64,000 nt of DNA from Demequina soli (GTDB lineage Bacteria > Actinomycetota > Actinomycetes > Actinomycetales > Demequinaceae), in assembly GCF_000971195.1 (NCBI RefSeq), contig NZ_BBLZ01000001.1:248001-312000 (forward strand), read 5' to 3'. The position numbers were made by a program, and so were the translations under genes. Under the pieces are notes generated by a model. It was not told where the DNA came from, searched no databases, and saw only the letters and a program-made list of their open reading frames with translations. Of this stretch, positions 14,851-24,188 are shown one piece after another. How positions within the stretch are numbered: the stretch's first letter is position 1; every line of letters begins with the position of its first letter.

Positions 14851-16551
14851 TCACCGGTGCAGGTAGACCCGCACCTCCCACGGGTCCAGCGGGATCTCGC
14901 CCGCGCCGGCGGGGTACGGCGTCGCACCGGTGCCGAGGTTGTGCAGGATCAGCCCGCCGTGCGCGACGTCGATGGGCGCCGTCACATCGGAGCCCGACAG
15001 GTTCGCCGCCACCGTGAGCACCGTCGACCCGAGCACCCGCCGGTACGCGAACACCTGCGGGTCCTCGGCGAGCAGCATCTCGAACGTGCCATGCGCGACC
15101 ACGGGCTCGGCGTGCCGCAGCGCGATGAGCGCCCGATAGAAGGCTGCCACGGAGTCCGGATCGGTGCGCTGCGCCTCCGCGTTGAGCCACGTGTGGTTCG
15201 CCGTCGCGGGCAGCCACGGCGTCCCCGTGGTGAAGCCGGCGTGGGGCGAGGCGTCCCACTGCACGGGGGTGCGCGCGTTGTCGCGGCCCATCGCGGCGAG
15301 GCCGTCGAGGATCCGCGCCTCGGGCACGTCCATCTCGCGCAGCTCGTCGTAGGCGTTGAGCGACTCGACGTCGCGGTACTGGTCGATCGCGGTGAAGCCC
15401 GCGTTCGTCATCCCGAGCTCCTCGCCCTGGTAGACGTACGGCGTGCCGCGCATGAGGTGGAGCACGGCGGCGAGCGCCTTCGCGGACGCGGCCCAGTGGT
15501 CGCGGTCGTCCCCGAAGCGGGAGACGATGCGCGGCTGGTCGTGGTTGTCCCAGTACAGCGAGTTCCAGCCCCGGTCTCCCAGGGCGGCCTGCCAGCGTCC
15601 GAGCACCGCCTTGAGGCGCACGAGGTCGAGCGGCTGCGGGTCGAACTTGCCCAGCGGGCCGTGGTCGACGTCGACGTGCTCGAACTGGAACACCATGTCG
15701 ACCTCGGCGCGGTCGGGGTCGGTGAAGAGCACCGCATCGTCCACCGTGGCCCCCGGCGTCTCGCCGACGGTGAGGAAGCGGCCCGCGCGGCCCGCGAAGA
15801 CCTCGCGGTGCATCTCCTGGAGGAACTCGTGGATGCGCGGCCCGTTGGCGTACAGCGGGAAGCCGTTCCCGAAGCCGCCGCCGATCGGCTCGCCGTCGCG
15901 CAGCGGCAGCACCTTCGAGACGAGGTTGATGACGTCCATGCGGAAGCCGTCGACCCCCCGGTCGAGCCACCAGCGCATCATGGCGTAGACGGCCGCGCGG
16001 ACCTCGGGGTTCTCCCAGTTGAGGTCCGGCTGCTTGGGGTGGAACAGGTGGAGGTAGTACTCCTGCGAGTCCTCGTCGTAGGCCCACGTCGGGCCCGAGA
16101 AGAACGCGCGCCAGTTGGTCGGCTCGGCTCCGGGCGCGCCCGGCTCGAGGCCCTCGCGCGGGGGCCGCCACCAGTACCAGGCGCGCTTGAGGCTGCGCCG
16201 CGAGGAGCGCGACTCGAGGAACCACGGGTGCTCGTCCGAGGTGTGGTTGACCACGAGGTCCATCACGAGCTTCATGCCGCGCGCGTGGACCGCGGTGAGC
16301 AGCGCGTCGAAGTCGTCGAGGTCCCCGAACACCGGGTCGATCGCCTGGTAGTCGGAGATGTCGTAGCCCGCGTCGGCGTGCGGGGACGCGTAGATGGGCG
16401 ACAGCCAGATGACGTCCACGCCGAGCCACTCCAGGTGGTCGAGGCGCGACATGATGCCCCGCAGGTCGCCGATCCCGTCGCCGTCGGAGTCCTGGAAGCT
16501 GCGGGGATAGACCTGGTACACCACGGCGGACTTCCACCAGTCGTCAGACAC
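14851..16551 (-). CDS. Alpha-glucosidase / oligo-1,6-glucosidase (GH13)
   Basis: A 566-residue cytoplasmic glycoside hydrolase that releases glucose from short alpha-glucosides. The (beta/alpha)8 motifs are complete: DLVVNHTSDEHPW (region I), GFRMDVINL with nucleophile D206 (region II), TVGETPG with acid/base E264 (region III) and YWDNHDQPR with D338 (region IV). The start is GTG 16551 with GAGGAG upstream. It is encoded directly downstream of the ABC exporter (38-base gap), possibly co-transcribed. malQ at 31775 would supply related maltodextrin metabolism. Confidence 0.93.
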   Translation of the reverse strand: MSDDWWKSAVVYQVYPRSFQDSDGDGIGDLRGIMSRLDHLEWLGVDVIWLSPIYASPHADAGYDISDYQAIDPVFGDLDDFDALLTAVHARGMKLVMDLVVNHTSDEHPWFLESRSSRRSLKRAWYWWRPPREGLEPGAPGAEPTNWRAFFSGPTWAYDEDSQEYYLHLFHPKQPDLNWENPEVRAAVYAMMRWWLDRGVDGFRMDVINLVSKVLPLRDGEPIGGGFGNGFPLYANGPRIHEFLQEMHREVFAGRAGRFLTVGETPGATVDDAVLFTDPDRAEVDMVFQFEHVDVDHGPLGKFDPQPLDLVRLKAVLGRWQAALGDRGWNSLYWDNHDQPRIVSRFGDDRDHWAASAKALAAVLHLMRGTPYVYQGEELGMTNAGFTAIDQYRDVESLNAYDELREMDVPEARILDGLAAMGRDNARTPVQWDASPHAGFTTGTPWLPATANHTWLNAEAQRTDPDSVAAFYRALIALRHAEPVVAHGTFEMLLAEDPQVFAYRRVLGSTVLTVAANLSGSDVTAPIDVAHGGLILHNLGTGATPYPAGAGEIPLDPWEVRVYLHR

Positions 16552-16589
16552 GACGCGCTCCTCACTGGATCGGCGGGGACCCGTCCACC

Positions 16590-18470
16590 CTAGTCCGCCT
16601 GCTGGGCCGCCAGCCGGGCGTAGAGCCCCTCGCCCGCGAGCAGCTCGCCGTGCGTGCCCGACTCGACGATGCGCCCGCGCTCGACCACGTGGATGACGTC
16701 CGCGCCGGCGATGGTGGAGAGACGATGCGCGACCACCAGGGTGGTGCGCCCGCGCGCGGCCCGGTCGAGCGCGGCCTGGACCACGCGCTCCGAGACGGTG
16801 TCGAGCGCGCTCGTCGCCTCGTCGAGCAGGAGCACGGGCGGGTCCTTGAGCAGCACGCGCGCGATCGCGATGCGCTGCTTCTCGCCTCCCGAGAGGCGGT
16901 AGCCGCGCTCGCCCACGATGGTCTCGTAGCCGTCCTCGAACGACACGATCGCATCGTGGATCGACGCGTCGCGGCACGCCCGCTCGAGCTCGGCCTGGGT
17001 GGCGTCCGGCTTCGCGTAGCGGAGGTTCTCGGCGATGGTCGCGTGGAAGAGGTAGGTCTCCTGCGACACCACCCCGACGTTGTCGACCACGGACTCGTGG
17101 CGCAGGGCCCGCACGTCCTCGCCCGCGAACAGCACGCCGCCGGCGCTGACCTCGTGCAGGCGCGCGGCGAGGTAGACGATCGTGGTCTTGCCCGCCCCGG
17201 ACGGGCCGACGAACGCGTGCGTGGTGCCGGGCTCGACGCGGAACGACACCCCGTCGAGCGTCGGGGCCGCCTCCTCGCGCGCCCCGGGATACCGGAACAC
17301 CACGTCGCGGAACTCGACCGCGCCCACCGGGCCAGGCGCATCGTCCACCCCGACCGCGTCGGGGGCGTCCGCGATCGCCGGGACGAGGTCGAGGTACTCG
17401 AAGATGCGCGCGAACAGCGCGCGCGACGTCTGCACCTCGAGCGCGACCCGCATGAGCGCCATGAGGGGGAAGAGCAGGCGCGACTGCACCGCCGTGAAGG
17501 CGACGATGGTGCCCGCGGTGAGGACCGTGGAGCCGCGCCCGAGGAGGATTCCGGCGGCGAGGTAGATGACCGCCGGCACCGACGACATCACCACCTGCAC
17601 CATCCCGAAGAACCACTGGCCGGTCATGGCCTGCTGCACCTGCAGGCGGATCTGGGTGGCGTTCTCGGCGCGGAAGCGGTCGGTCTCGAGGCGCTGGCGG
17701 TTGTAGACCTTCGACAGCAGGATGCCGCTGACGGACAGCGTCTCCTGCGTGATGGCGGTGAGCTCCGACAGCGACTCCTGCGTGCGCGACGCGATGCGCG
17801 CGCGGACCCGGCCCACGCGCCGCTGGACCGCGACCAGCGCGGGCATGAGCACCACGGCGAGCAGGGTGAGCCGCCAGTCGAGCACGATCATCGCGACGAG
17901 GCTCGCGATCACCGTCACCGAGTTGCCGACGATGCTCGACACGAACGTGGTGAGCACGCCCGAGACGCCGCCGACGTCGTTCTGCAGGCGCGACTGGATC
18001 ACGCCCGTCTTGGTGCGCGTGAAGAACGCGAGCTCCATCGACTGCAGGCGCGCGAACAGGCGCTCGCGCAGGTCGCCGGTGACGCGGTTGCCGACGGACG
18101 CCGTGAAGTAGGTCTGCCACACCTGCAGGCCCGCCGTGACGAGGTAGATGACGATCATCACCGCGACGAGCTCGGACAGGAGCGGCAGGTCGACGCCCCC
18201 GCCGGGCGGGAACAGCGCGTGGTCGAAGATCCGCTGGACCAGGAGCGGCGGGATCACGGTCGCGCCCGCGGACGCGACCACCAGGATCGCGGTCGCGGTC
18301 AGCGCCCCGCGATACGGACGGAACAGCGCGACGACGCGGGGCCACAGGTCGGGGATCTCGGGCGCCTCCGCGTTGAGGGCGCGCTGCGCCGCCTCGTCCC
18401 TGCTCGCGACGCCGCGGCCGGGCATGCCGCCCATCGCGGCGCGGCGGGGGCCCACGGGCGGATGGCTCAT
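16590..18470 (-). CDS. ABC transporter, fused membrane and ATPase domains (multidrug/lipid exporter type)
   Basis: A 626-residue half-transporter of the ABCB/MsbA type: six membrane helices over about residues 50-345, then an ATPase domain with Walker A VGPSGAGKTTIVY, signature YRLSGGEKQRIAIARVLL, Walker B VLLLDEATSALD and the H-loop VVAHRLST. Such proteins work as dimers in the plasma membrane and export drugs, lipids or peptides. TAGGCT lies exactly 6 bases before ATG 18470, suggesting a leaderless transcript, divergent from trmL. Substrate unknown. Confidence 0.9.
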   Translation of the reverse strand: MSHPPVGPRRAAMGGMPGRGVASRDEAAQRALNAEAPEIPDLWPRVVALFRPYRGALTATAILVVASAGATVIPPLLVQRIFDHALFPPGGGVDLPLLSELVAVMIVIYLVTAGLQVWQTYFTASVGNRVTGDLRERLFARLQSMELAFFTRTKTGVIQSRLQNDVGGVSGVLTTFVSSIVGNSVTVIASLVAMIVLDWRLTLLAVVLMPALVAVQRRVGRVRARIASRTQESLSELTAITQETLSVSGILLSKVYNRQRLETDRFRAENATQIRLQVQQAMTGQWFFGMVQVVMSSVPAVIYLAAGILLGRGSTVLTAGTIVAFTAVQSRLLFPLMALMRVALEVQTSRALFARIFEYLDLVPAIADAPDAVGVDDAPGPVGAVEFRDVVFRYPGAREEAAPTLDGVSFRVEPGTTHAFVGPSGAGKTTIVYLAARLHEVSAGGVLFAGEDVRALRHESVVDNVGVVSQETYLFHATIAENLRYAKPDATQAELERACRDASIHDAIVSFEDGYETIVGERGYRLSGGEKQRIAIARVLLKDPPVLLLDEATSALDTVSERVVQAALDRAARGRTTLVVAHRLSTIAGADVIHVVERGRIVESGTHGELLAGEGLYARLAAQQAD

Positions 18471-18506
18471 GAGAGGAGCCTAGGACCGCCGTGGGACACT
18501 GGCCGC

Positions 18507-18983
18507 ATGCCCGTCGCCCTCCCGTCGATCGCCTTCTACGAGCCCCGCATCCCCGAGAACACCGGCAGCGCGATCCGCCTGTCCGCGGTCACGGGCTCGC
18601 ACCTGCACCTGGTCGAGCCGCTGGGCTTCGTGCTCGAGGACTCCAAGCTGCGCCGCGCGGGACTCGACTACCACGACCTCGCGACGGTGACCGTGCACCC
18701 CGGCCTCGAGGCGCTGCTCGCCGCGCAGCCCTCGTCGCGCGTCTTCGCGTTCACCGCACGCGCCGACACCGTCTACACCGACATCGCGTACGAGCCGGGC
18801 GACATCCTCATGTTCGGCCCCGAGCCGACCGGCCTGCCCGAGGGGGTCATGGCGCACCCGCGCGTCACGGCGCGCGTGCGCATCCCGATGCTCGCGGGGC
18901 GCCGCTCGCTCAACCTCGCCAACTCGGCGTCGATCGCGATCTACGAGGCGGCGCGCCAGCTGGGCTTCTCCGACATGGAGTGA
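18507..18983 (+). CDS. trmL: tRNA (cytidine(34)-2'-O)-methyltransferase
   Basis: A 158-residue SPOUT methyltransferase that methylates the wobble ribose of tRNA-Leu. The family signature is clear: IAFYEPRIPENTGSAIRL at the start, LHLVEPLGFVLEDSKLRRAGLDY, then the knot motifs LMFGPEPTGLPEG and RIPMLAGRRSLNLANSASIAIYEA. FGPEPTG replaces the more common FGxEtxG, a small deviation. GACACT lies 6 bases before the ATG. The gene is followed by a decamer-pair hairpin. Confidence 0.9.
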   Translation: MPVALPSIAFYEPRIPENTGSAIRLSAVTGSHLHLVEPLGFVLEDSKLRRAGLDYHDLATVTVHPGLEALLAAQPSSRVFAFTARADTVYTDIAYEPGDILMFGPEPTGLPEGVMAHPRVTARVRIPMLAGRRSLNLANSASIAIYEAARQLGFSDME

Positions 18984-18989
18984 GCCGGC

Positions 18990-19041
18990 GGACGATGCGC
19001 CGCACCGGTGGGCGCGCACGCGCCCGGCCCGCGCATCGTCC
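18990..19041. terminator. Inverted decamer pair, terminator-like, between trmL and marR
   Basis: GGACGATGCGC (18990-19000) and GCGCATCGTCC (19031-19041) are perfect complements separated by a GC-rich loop. They lie between convergent genes with no other terminator visible, so this pair of decamers probably does that job. Confidence 0.65.
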
Positions 19042-19044
19042 CCG

Positions 19045-19500
19045 CTACATCCCCAGCTCGAGGAGGTCCTGCGGGTCAGGCTCGCCCGCGGCGCGGGCGA
19101 AGGCCTCCATGCCCACGCGCACCGCCTCCCGCTCCTCCGGGGACAGGCTGGCCAGCGTCTCGGCGATGAGCGTGCGGCGCCGCGCGGTCACGGTCGCGAC
19201 CAGCTCCGCGCCGCGCTCGGTGAGGTCCACGCGGACCTCGCGACGGTTGTCCGGCACCTCGGCGCGGACCGTCCAGCCGCCGTGGTCGAGGCGCTCGATG
19301 GTGCGCGTGAGGGTCGAGGGGTGGATGCCGATCCGCTCGGCGAGGTCGCCCATGCGCTGCGGCCCGGACGACGCGAGCACGACGAGCGCGCGGAACTGCG
19401 GCACCGTCACCTCGGTGAGCGCGGGCGCGAGCGAGCGGGCGACATGGCCGAGGAGGGCGCGGGAGGCGACCAGGGTCGCCGCGGTGACGTCATCATGCAC
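19045..19500 (-). CDS. MarR family transcriptional regulator
   Basis: A 151-residue winged-helix regulator. The recognition region reads MGDLAERIGIHPSTLTRTIERL, followed by the wing VPDNRREVRVDLTERG, both typical of MarR. Start is GTG 19500 with TAGGTT exactly 6 bases upstream and no ribosome site. It is divergent from the ClC transporter gene, with about 70 bases between the two starts, so autoregulation and control of clc are possible. The effector is unknown. Confidence 0.87.
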   Translation of the reverse strand: MHDDVTAATLVASRALLGHVARSLAPALTEVTVPQFRALVVLASSGPQRMGDLAERIGIHPSTLTRTIERLDHGGWTVRAEVPDNRREVRVDLTERGAELVATVTARRRTLIAETLASLSPEEREAVRVGMEAFARAAGEPDPQDLLELGM

Positions 19501-19570
19501 GGCACCAACCTAGCGCCGCGGCTCTGCTAAGTTGCGATGGTTGCATCCGTACAAGCATAAGGAGCCCGCG

Positions 19571-21331
19571 TTGTCCGCGCTCGCCGCCCGGGGTCCCGCC
19601 CGGGCCTGGACCCTCGACCGCTTCCGTCGCTCGCAGAACACGGTCCTCATCGCGCTGTCCGTGGTGGTCGGCGTCCTCGCGGGCTTCGGCGCCATCGCGT
19701 TCCGCTGGCTCGTCGTGCACGCCACCTGGGTGTTCTCCGGGCACGCGGACTACGCCGGCACCACCGGCCATCCCCCGCACCCGTGGCTGCCGTGGCTCGG
19801 CGGCTTCTTCGTGGTCCTCGCCCCCGCGGTCGGCGGCCTCATCTACGGCCCGCTCGTCCAGCGCTTCGCCAAGGAGGCGCGCGGCCACGGCGTGCCCGAG
19901 GTGATGTACGCGATCCACCGCCGCGGCGGCCGCATCCCCGCGCGCGTCGCGTTCGTCAAGGCGCTCGCCTCGGCGATCACGATCGGCTCGGGCGGGTCGG
20001 TGGGCCGCGAGGGGCCGATCGTGCAGATCGGCTCGGCCCTGGGCTCCTCGCTCGCGCGCGCGGCGCGGCTCGACGAGAACGGCGTGCGCATGCTCGTCGC
20101 GTGCGGCGCCGCGGGCGGCATCGCGGCGACCTTCAACGCCCCCATCGCGGGCGTGTTCTTCGCGCTCGAGCTCCTCCTCGCGTCGATCGCGGCCCGCTCG
20201 TTCGGCGCGATCGTCATCTCCGCGGTCACCGCCTCTGTCATCGGCCGCGTGTTCCTCGGCGACGAGCCGTTCCTCGTGCTGCCCGAGTTCTCCGTGGGCC
20301 ACCTGCGCGAGTACGGCCTGTACGTCGCGCTCGGCGTGCTCGCCGCGCTCGTGGGCGTGATGTTCACCAAGGTGCTCTACCGGATCGAGGACGCGTGCGA
20401 CGCGATCTGGCGGGGGCCCGAGTGGCTGCGCCCGGCCGTCGGCGGCCTGCTCCTCGGGCTGATCCTCCTGGTGCTGCCCCAGATGTACGGCGTCGGCTAC
20501 CCCGTGCTCGAGGGCGCGGTGCTCGGCCGCTACGCGATCGGGTTCCTCGTGGTGCTGCTGCTCGCGAAGGTCGTCGCGACGTCGCTGACGATCGGCATGG
20601 GCGGCTCCGGCGGCGTGTTCGCGCCGTCGCTGTTCCTCGGCGCGATGCTCGGCGCCGCGTTCGGCCAGACCGCCGCGCTGCTCATGCCCGGCCTCGGCCT
20701 GGACCCGGGCGCCTACGCGCTGGTGGGCATGGCCGCGGTGTTCGCCGGCGCGTCGCGCGCGCCGCTGACCGCCGTGATCATCCTGTTCGAGCTCACCGGC
20801 GAGTACTCGATCATCCTTCCCCTCATGCTCGCCGTGGCCGTCTCGACGGTGCTGTCCGGCGTGCTGACGAAGGACAGCATCTACACGCTCAAGCTGCGCC
20901 GCCGCGGCGTCGACATCACGCGCCGCGCCGACACGCGGGCGCTGGACGGGGCGACCGTCCGCGACGTCATGACGGTCGCGCCGCCCGCCCTCGCGCGGGA
21001 CCTCTCGGCGGCCGATGCGGTGGGCGCCCTCGTCGCCGCCCGCCGCCACGCGCTGCCCGTGCTGGACGCGCAGGGCGCGTTCGAGGGCGTGCTCGGCTCG
21101 GCCGCAGCCGCGGGCGCGCTCACCGGGGACGACGACGCGGTCGAGGTCACCGTCGGTCAGCTGGTCGAGCGGCGCGCCGTCGCGGGACCCGCCGAGGCGC
21201 TCGGCGACGTCCTGGAGCGTCTCCTCGACGAGGACGCCGGCGACGGCCTGCCGGTGGTCGAGGACGGGACGCTCGTCGGGTGGCTGCCGCAGGACGCGGT
21301 GCTGCGCAGGCTCGCGGCCGCCTCGGCGTGA
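19571..21331 (+). CDS. ClC family chloride channel/transporter with CBS domains
   Basis: A 586-residue membrane protein with the ClC core: GSGGSVGREGPIVQIG, containing the gating Glu in GREGP, then AAGGIAATFNAPIAG and GMGGSGGVFAPSLFLG. About 10-12 helices are followed, from about residue 445, by a cytoplasmic pair of CBS domains (VRDVMTVAPPALARDL; LPVLDAQGAFEG; DGLPVVEDGTLVGWL). It moves chloride or exchanges it for protons. The TTG at 19571 is chosen because AAGGAG precedes it by 6 bases; an in-frame TTG at 19532 has nothing comparable. Confidence 0.88.
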   Translation: MSALAARGPARAWTLDRFRRSQNTVLIALSVVVGVLAGFGAIAFRWLVVHATWVFSGHADYAGTTGHPPHPWLPWLGGFFVVLAPAVGGLIYGPLVQRFAKEARGHGVPEVMYAIHRRGGRIPARVAFVKALASAITIGSGGSVGREGPIVQIGSALGSSLARAARLDENGVRMLVACGAAGGIAATFNAPIAGVFFALELLLASIAARSFGAIVISAVTASVIGRVFLGDEPFLVLPEFSVGHLREYGLYVALGVLAALVGVMFTKVLYRIEDACDAIWRGPEWLRPAVGGLLLGLILLVLPQMYGVGYPVLEGAVLGRYAIGFLVVLLLAKVVATSLTIGMGGSGGVFAPSLFLGAMLGAAFGQTAALLMPGLGLDPGAYALVGMAAVFAGASRAPLTAVIILFELTGEYSIILPLMLAVAVSTVLSGVLTKDSIYTLKLRRRGVDITRRADTRALDGATVRDVMTVAPPALARDLSAADAVGALVAARRHALPVLDAQGAFEGVLGSAAAAGALTGDDDAVEVTVGQLVERRAVAGPAEALGDVLERLLDEDAGDGLPVVEDGTLVGWLPQDAVLRRLAAASA

Positions 21332-21387
21332 CGCGCCGGGGACGGTCGCACGCGGATGCTAGCGTCATCGTGATCGAAGGGACCCCC

Positions 21388-21987
21388 ATGACGCTCCGCC
21401 TCCCCGCCGCCTGGGCCGGCGCCGCCGCCGGCGCGGCCGTGCTGCTCGCCGGCTGCACGCCGCTCGACTCGGGCGTCGGGCCGACCGCGAGCGCGTCGCC
21501 GTCCGCGGAGCCGACCATCTCGGCCGTCGCTGTGGCGCCCGCGGGCACCCCCGACCCGTGCGCGATGATCGTGCTCGACAAGTTGAACTCCGTGCTGGAC
21601 ACCACGATGGCCGAGGGCGTCTTCGACTCGGGCCTGTCCTACGACGGGCGCAACATCTGCGGCTGGGCACCCAAGGACGACCAGAAGACCGAACCCCGGG
21701 TCCAGGTGGAGATCAACTGGGAGTACCCCGACGCGACGCGCCACCGGAAGATCGCGGCGGACCTGTTCGGCAAGACCATCGACATCAAGCCGATCAAGAA
21801 CGCCAAGGACGCGTACGCCCTGCCCGGCAAGCGCACCATCGGCATGAGCGTGGGCGACTACTTCGTCAAGGTGTCCTTCACGCAGCCCGACCGCCGCAAG
21901 GGCGACGAGATCACGCGCGAGCTCGCGGGGATCGTGGCGAAGAACCTCACCAAGTACGCCGACGCGACGGGCGCCTCGGGCCAGTAG
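21388..21987 (+). CDS. Putative secreted lipoprotein
   Basis: A 199-residue protein with a lipoprotein signal: hydrophobic AAWAGAAAGAAVLLAGC, lipobox LLAGC with the lipidated Cys at about residue 28, followed by a Ser/Thr/Pro-rich linker. The folded part (DPCAMIVLDKLNSVL ... GRNICGWAPKDD) has two further Cys that could form a disulfide and resembles actinobacterial DUF3558-like lipoproteins, but I would not assign it. GAAGGGA precedes the ATG. It lies 56 bases after clc on the same strand. Confidence 0.75.
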   Translation: MTLRLPAAWAGAAAGAAVLLAGCTPLDSGVGPTASASPSAEPTISAVAVAPAGTPDPCAMIVLDKLNSVLDTTMAEGVFDSGLSYDGRNICGWAPKDDQKTEPRVQVEINWEYPDATRHRKIAADLFGKTIDIKPIKNAKDAYALPGKRTIGMSVGDYFVKVSFTQPDRRKGDEITRELAGIVAKNLTKYADATGASGQ

Positions 21988-22020
21988 GCCACCCGCGCAT
22001 CGTCCCCGGCGAGACGCGCG

Positions 22021-23421
22021 CTACGGCGTCGGCGCCTGCGCGTCGTACTCGCGCCACGCCCGCTGCACGCGCGTGAGGACCGCGATCAGCGCGACGATCG
22101 CCATGCCGCCCAGCAGCGGCGGGAACCACAGCGCGCCGGCGGCCGCGAGCGCACCCGCGTACATGTCGCCCACGCGCGGCCCGCCGGTCACCACGACCAT
22201 GAAGACGCCCTGGATGCGGCCGCGCATCTCGTCGGGCGCCGCGGTGATGATCATGGTCTGGCGGAAGATCGCGCTGACCTCGTCCGAGGCGCCCATGCCC
22301 GCCATCGCGAGGCACAGGAGCGCGAGCACGGACAGGTCGGTGCCGCCCCAGCCCTCGCCCGCGACGTGGTCGCCGCGCATCGCGAGCAGCGTGACGAGCC
22401 CGAACAGCGCGGCGAACGTGCCGAACACCTGGATCGCGCGCGAGATCGCGATCCCGTGCCGGTGCACGTGCGCGATGCGGCCGGAGAACAGGCTCGTGAG
22501 CATCGTGCCGATCGCGCCCGCCGCGGTGAGCGCGCCGACGGTGAGCGCGCCGCCGCCCACGACGGTCGCGCCGAGCGCGGGGAACAGCGCGTAGGGTCGC
22601 CCGAAGGTCATCGCGATGATGTCGACGATGAAGCTCATGCGGATGTTGGGGGCGTGCCGGAGGAACACGAGCCCCTCCTTGAGCACGTGCCAGCCGGCCT
22701 CGACGGGCTCGCCCAGGCGCGGCAGCGGCGGGAGCGTCCAGATGCCGAGGAAGCCCGCGGTGAACAGCACGCCGTCGACCACGAAGGTCCACGGCAGGCC
22801 CACGCTCGCCGCCATCACGCCCGCGAGCGCGGGGCCGATGGTGACCATGGCGCCGAAGCTGATGCCGTTGAGCGCGGTCGCGCGGCTGATCATGTCCTCG
22901 GGCAGGATCCGCCCCACGAGCGACCCGCGCGCGGCGCTGCCGATCGTGGTCGCGACCGCGTTGAGGGTGGTGACCAGGTAGAACGGCCACACGGGAGCGT
23001 GCCCGCCGCCACCCTGCAGGTGCAGATCCCAGAACGACAGCGCGATCAGCGCGAGCGTCGACGACCACGACACCAGGGACGATGCGATGAGCACCTTCCG
23101 GCGGTCGAAGACGTCCGCGATCATGCCGCCCCACAGGCCGGCGACGATCATCGGCAGCAGCGAGATGCCGCCGACTAGCCCGACCATGAACGTCGACCCG
23201 GTGATCTCGTGGATCTGCAGGCTCACCGCGACCGACGTCATGAACGCGCCGATGCCGGAGATCGCGCCGCCGATCCACAGGCGCGCGAAGGCCGGGCTGG
23301 CCTTGAGCGGCGCGATGTCGACGAGGTGCGTGCTCAGGCGACGGCGGGAACCGGCGTCGGGCTGGGCGGGGGCGGTCGCGGGGTCGGCCGCGCCGGGCTC
23401 GGGGTCGATCTGCTCGGTCAC
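22021..23421 (-). CDS. MFS exporter (EntS/MFS_3-like)
   Basis: A 466-residue transporter with 12 predicted helices. LWIGGAISGIGAFMTSVAVSLQ opens helix 1, GMIADVFDRRKVL is the motif A loop, and the second half carries LFSGRIAHVHRHG and DEMRGRIQGVFMV, as in the enterobactin-exporter-like MFS_3 group. Start is GTG 23421 with TAGAAT exactly 6 bases upstream, another leaderless candidate. It is divergent from a MarR-type gene whose start region carries a TTCAACATGTTGA palindrome, so drug- or siderophore-responsive control is likely. A decamer at 23077-23086 is read as Ala-Ser-Ser. Confidence 0.87.
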   Translation of the reverse strand: MTEQIDPEPGAADPATAPAQPDAGSRRRLSTHLVDIAPLKASPAFARLWIGGAISGIGAFMTSVAVSLQIHEITGSTFMVGLVGGISLLPMIVAGLWGGMIADVFDRRKVLIASSLVSWSSTLALIALSFWDLHLQGGGGHAPVWPFYLVTTLNAVATTIGSAARGSLVGRILPEDMISRATALNGISFGAMVTIGPALAGVMAASVGLPWTFVVDGVLFTAGFLGIWTLPPLPRLGEPVEAGWHVLKEGLVFLRHAPNIRMSFIVDIIAMTFGRPYALFPALGATVVGGGALTVGALTAAGAIGTMLTSLFSGRIAHVHRHGIAISRAIQVFGTFAALFGLVTLLAMRGDHVAGEGWGGTDLSVLALLCLAMAGMGASDEVSAIFRQTMIITAAPDEMRGRIQGVFMVVVTGGPRVGDMYAGALAAAGALWFPPLLGGMAIVALIAVLTRVQRAWREYDAQAPTP

Positions 23422-23546
23422 CGGAGGATTCTAGGGGTGGTCGGCCTGGGCGGGAGCGCGGCTCGCCTCGCCGATGTCCCCGGCTCCCGGCGGGGCGTGC
23501 GTTGTCCCCGGCGTGTCGCGGAGGATGGTGTGCGACTCTCCCGAAC

Positions 23547-23564
23547 TGTTCAACATGTTGAGCA
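23547..23564. promoter_or_regulatory. MarR-type operator, site 1
   Basis: TGTTCAACATGTTGAGCA is an 18-base palindrome with one mismatch, centred on CA/TG. It overlaps the likely start of the MarR gene and lies 126 bases from the MFS start. The same core TTCAACATGTTGA recurs at 24107-24120, after the gene. Confidence 0.65.
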
Positions 23565-24076
23565 TGTTCGACGAACCACCCCATGGACGCGGGCTCGCCC
23601 CCTCCCAGGCGCCGCTCACGTACGCGCTGCTGGACACCGCGCATATCGTCGCCCAGCTGATCGAGCAGCTCGTGGGCGGCCCGCGCATGACGGCCGCCCA
23701 GGGGCGCCTCGCGCTGCACGTGGCGTCCTCGTACTACGGCATCGCGCCGACCGAGCTCGCCTTCCGCCTCGGGGTGTCGCCGCAGGCGGCGACCGCGATG
23801 GTCGGCCGCATGGTCGTCGCCGGGCTCGCGCTGCGCGACTTCGACCCGCGCGACTCCCGCGGCTACCTGGTCGGGCTGACCGGCCGCGGCCGGCGCGAGG
23901 CGAAGCGGCTGCGACGCCGGCTCGACGGCTACGAGGAGAAGCTGCGCGCCGTGATCGAGCCCGAGGACCGCGCCGGCCTGGTCCGGTCGCTGCAGTCGCT
24001 CGCGGATCTCACGCGCCTGCGCGGCAACCCCTGGCACGACCTCCAGGCGACGCCGCCCGAGTTCCGCCTGTGGTGA
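23564..24076 (+). CDS. MarR family transcriptional regulator
   Basis: A regulator of about 170 residues with the winged helix GIAPTELAFRLGVSPQAATAMVGRMVVAGL and wing DPRDSRGYLVGLTGRGRREA. The C-terminal helices (LDGYEEKLRAVIEPEDRAGLVRSLQSL) complete the dimer interface. The start is unsure: ATG 23564 is used here, with in-frame ATGs at 23555, 23525 and 23474 and GTG 23528; GGAGG lies 3 bases before that GTG. It is divergent from the MFS exporter and flanked on both sides by the same palindrome, which suggests autoregulation and control of neighbours. Confidence 0.8.
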   Translation: MFDEPPHGRGLAPSQAPLTYALLDTAHIVAQLIEQLVGGPRMTAAQGRLALHVASSYYGIAPTELAFRLGVSPQAATAMVGRMVVAGLALRDFDPRDSRGYLVGLTGRGRREAKRLRRRLDGYEEKLRAVIEPEDRAGLVRSLQSLADLTRLRGNPWHDLQATPPEFRLW

Positions 24077-24093
24077 GGCGCGTGGTCGACGGG

Positions 24094-24133
24094 CTCGCGC
24101 GGGTTGTTCAACATGTTGAAGAACCCGCGAGAG
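24094..24133. promoter_or_regulatory. Forty-base palindrome with MarR operator core, site 2
   Basis: The centre TTCAACATGTTGAA (24107-24120) is a perfect palindrome. The symmetry continues to 24094 and 24133 with only two mismatched pairs, through GGGTT/AACCC and CGCG/CGCG. It lies 17 bases after the marR stop and about 140 bases before pepN. As RNA it would form a strong hairpin, so it may act as terminator, operator or both. Confidence 0.65.
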
Positions 24134-24188
24134 ACCATGCCGGTCCCGCGCCGACACGCCCGACCACACGCCCGGCCGTCCGCCCGCC

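Noticed and set aside
16654-16902. GACGATGCG copies at 16665 and 16721 counted as members of the decamer family.
   Set aside because: They lack the first G of the decamer, as do the copies at 14731, 15523 and 51370, so they were left out of the count of exact copies.
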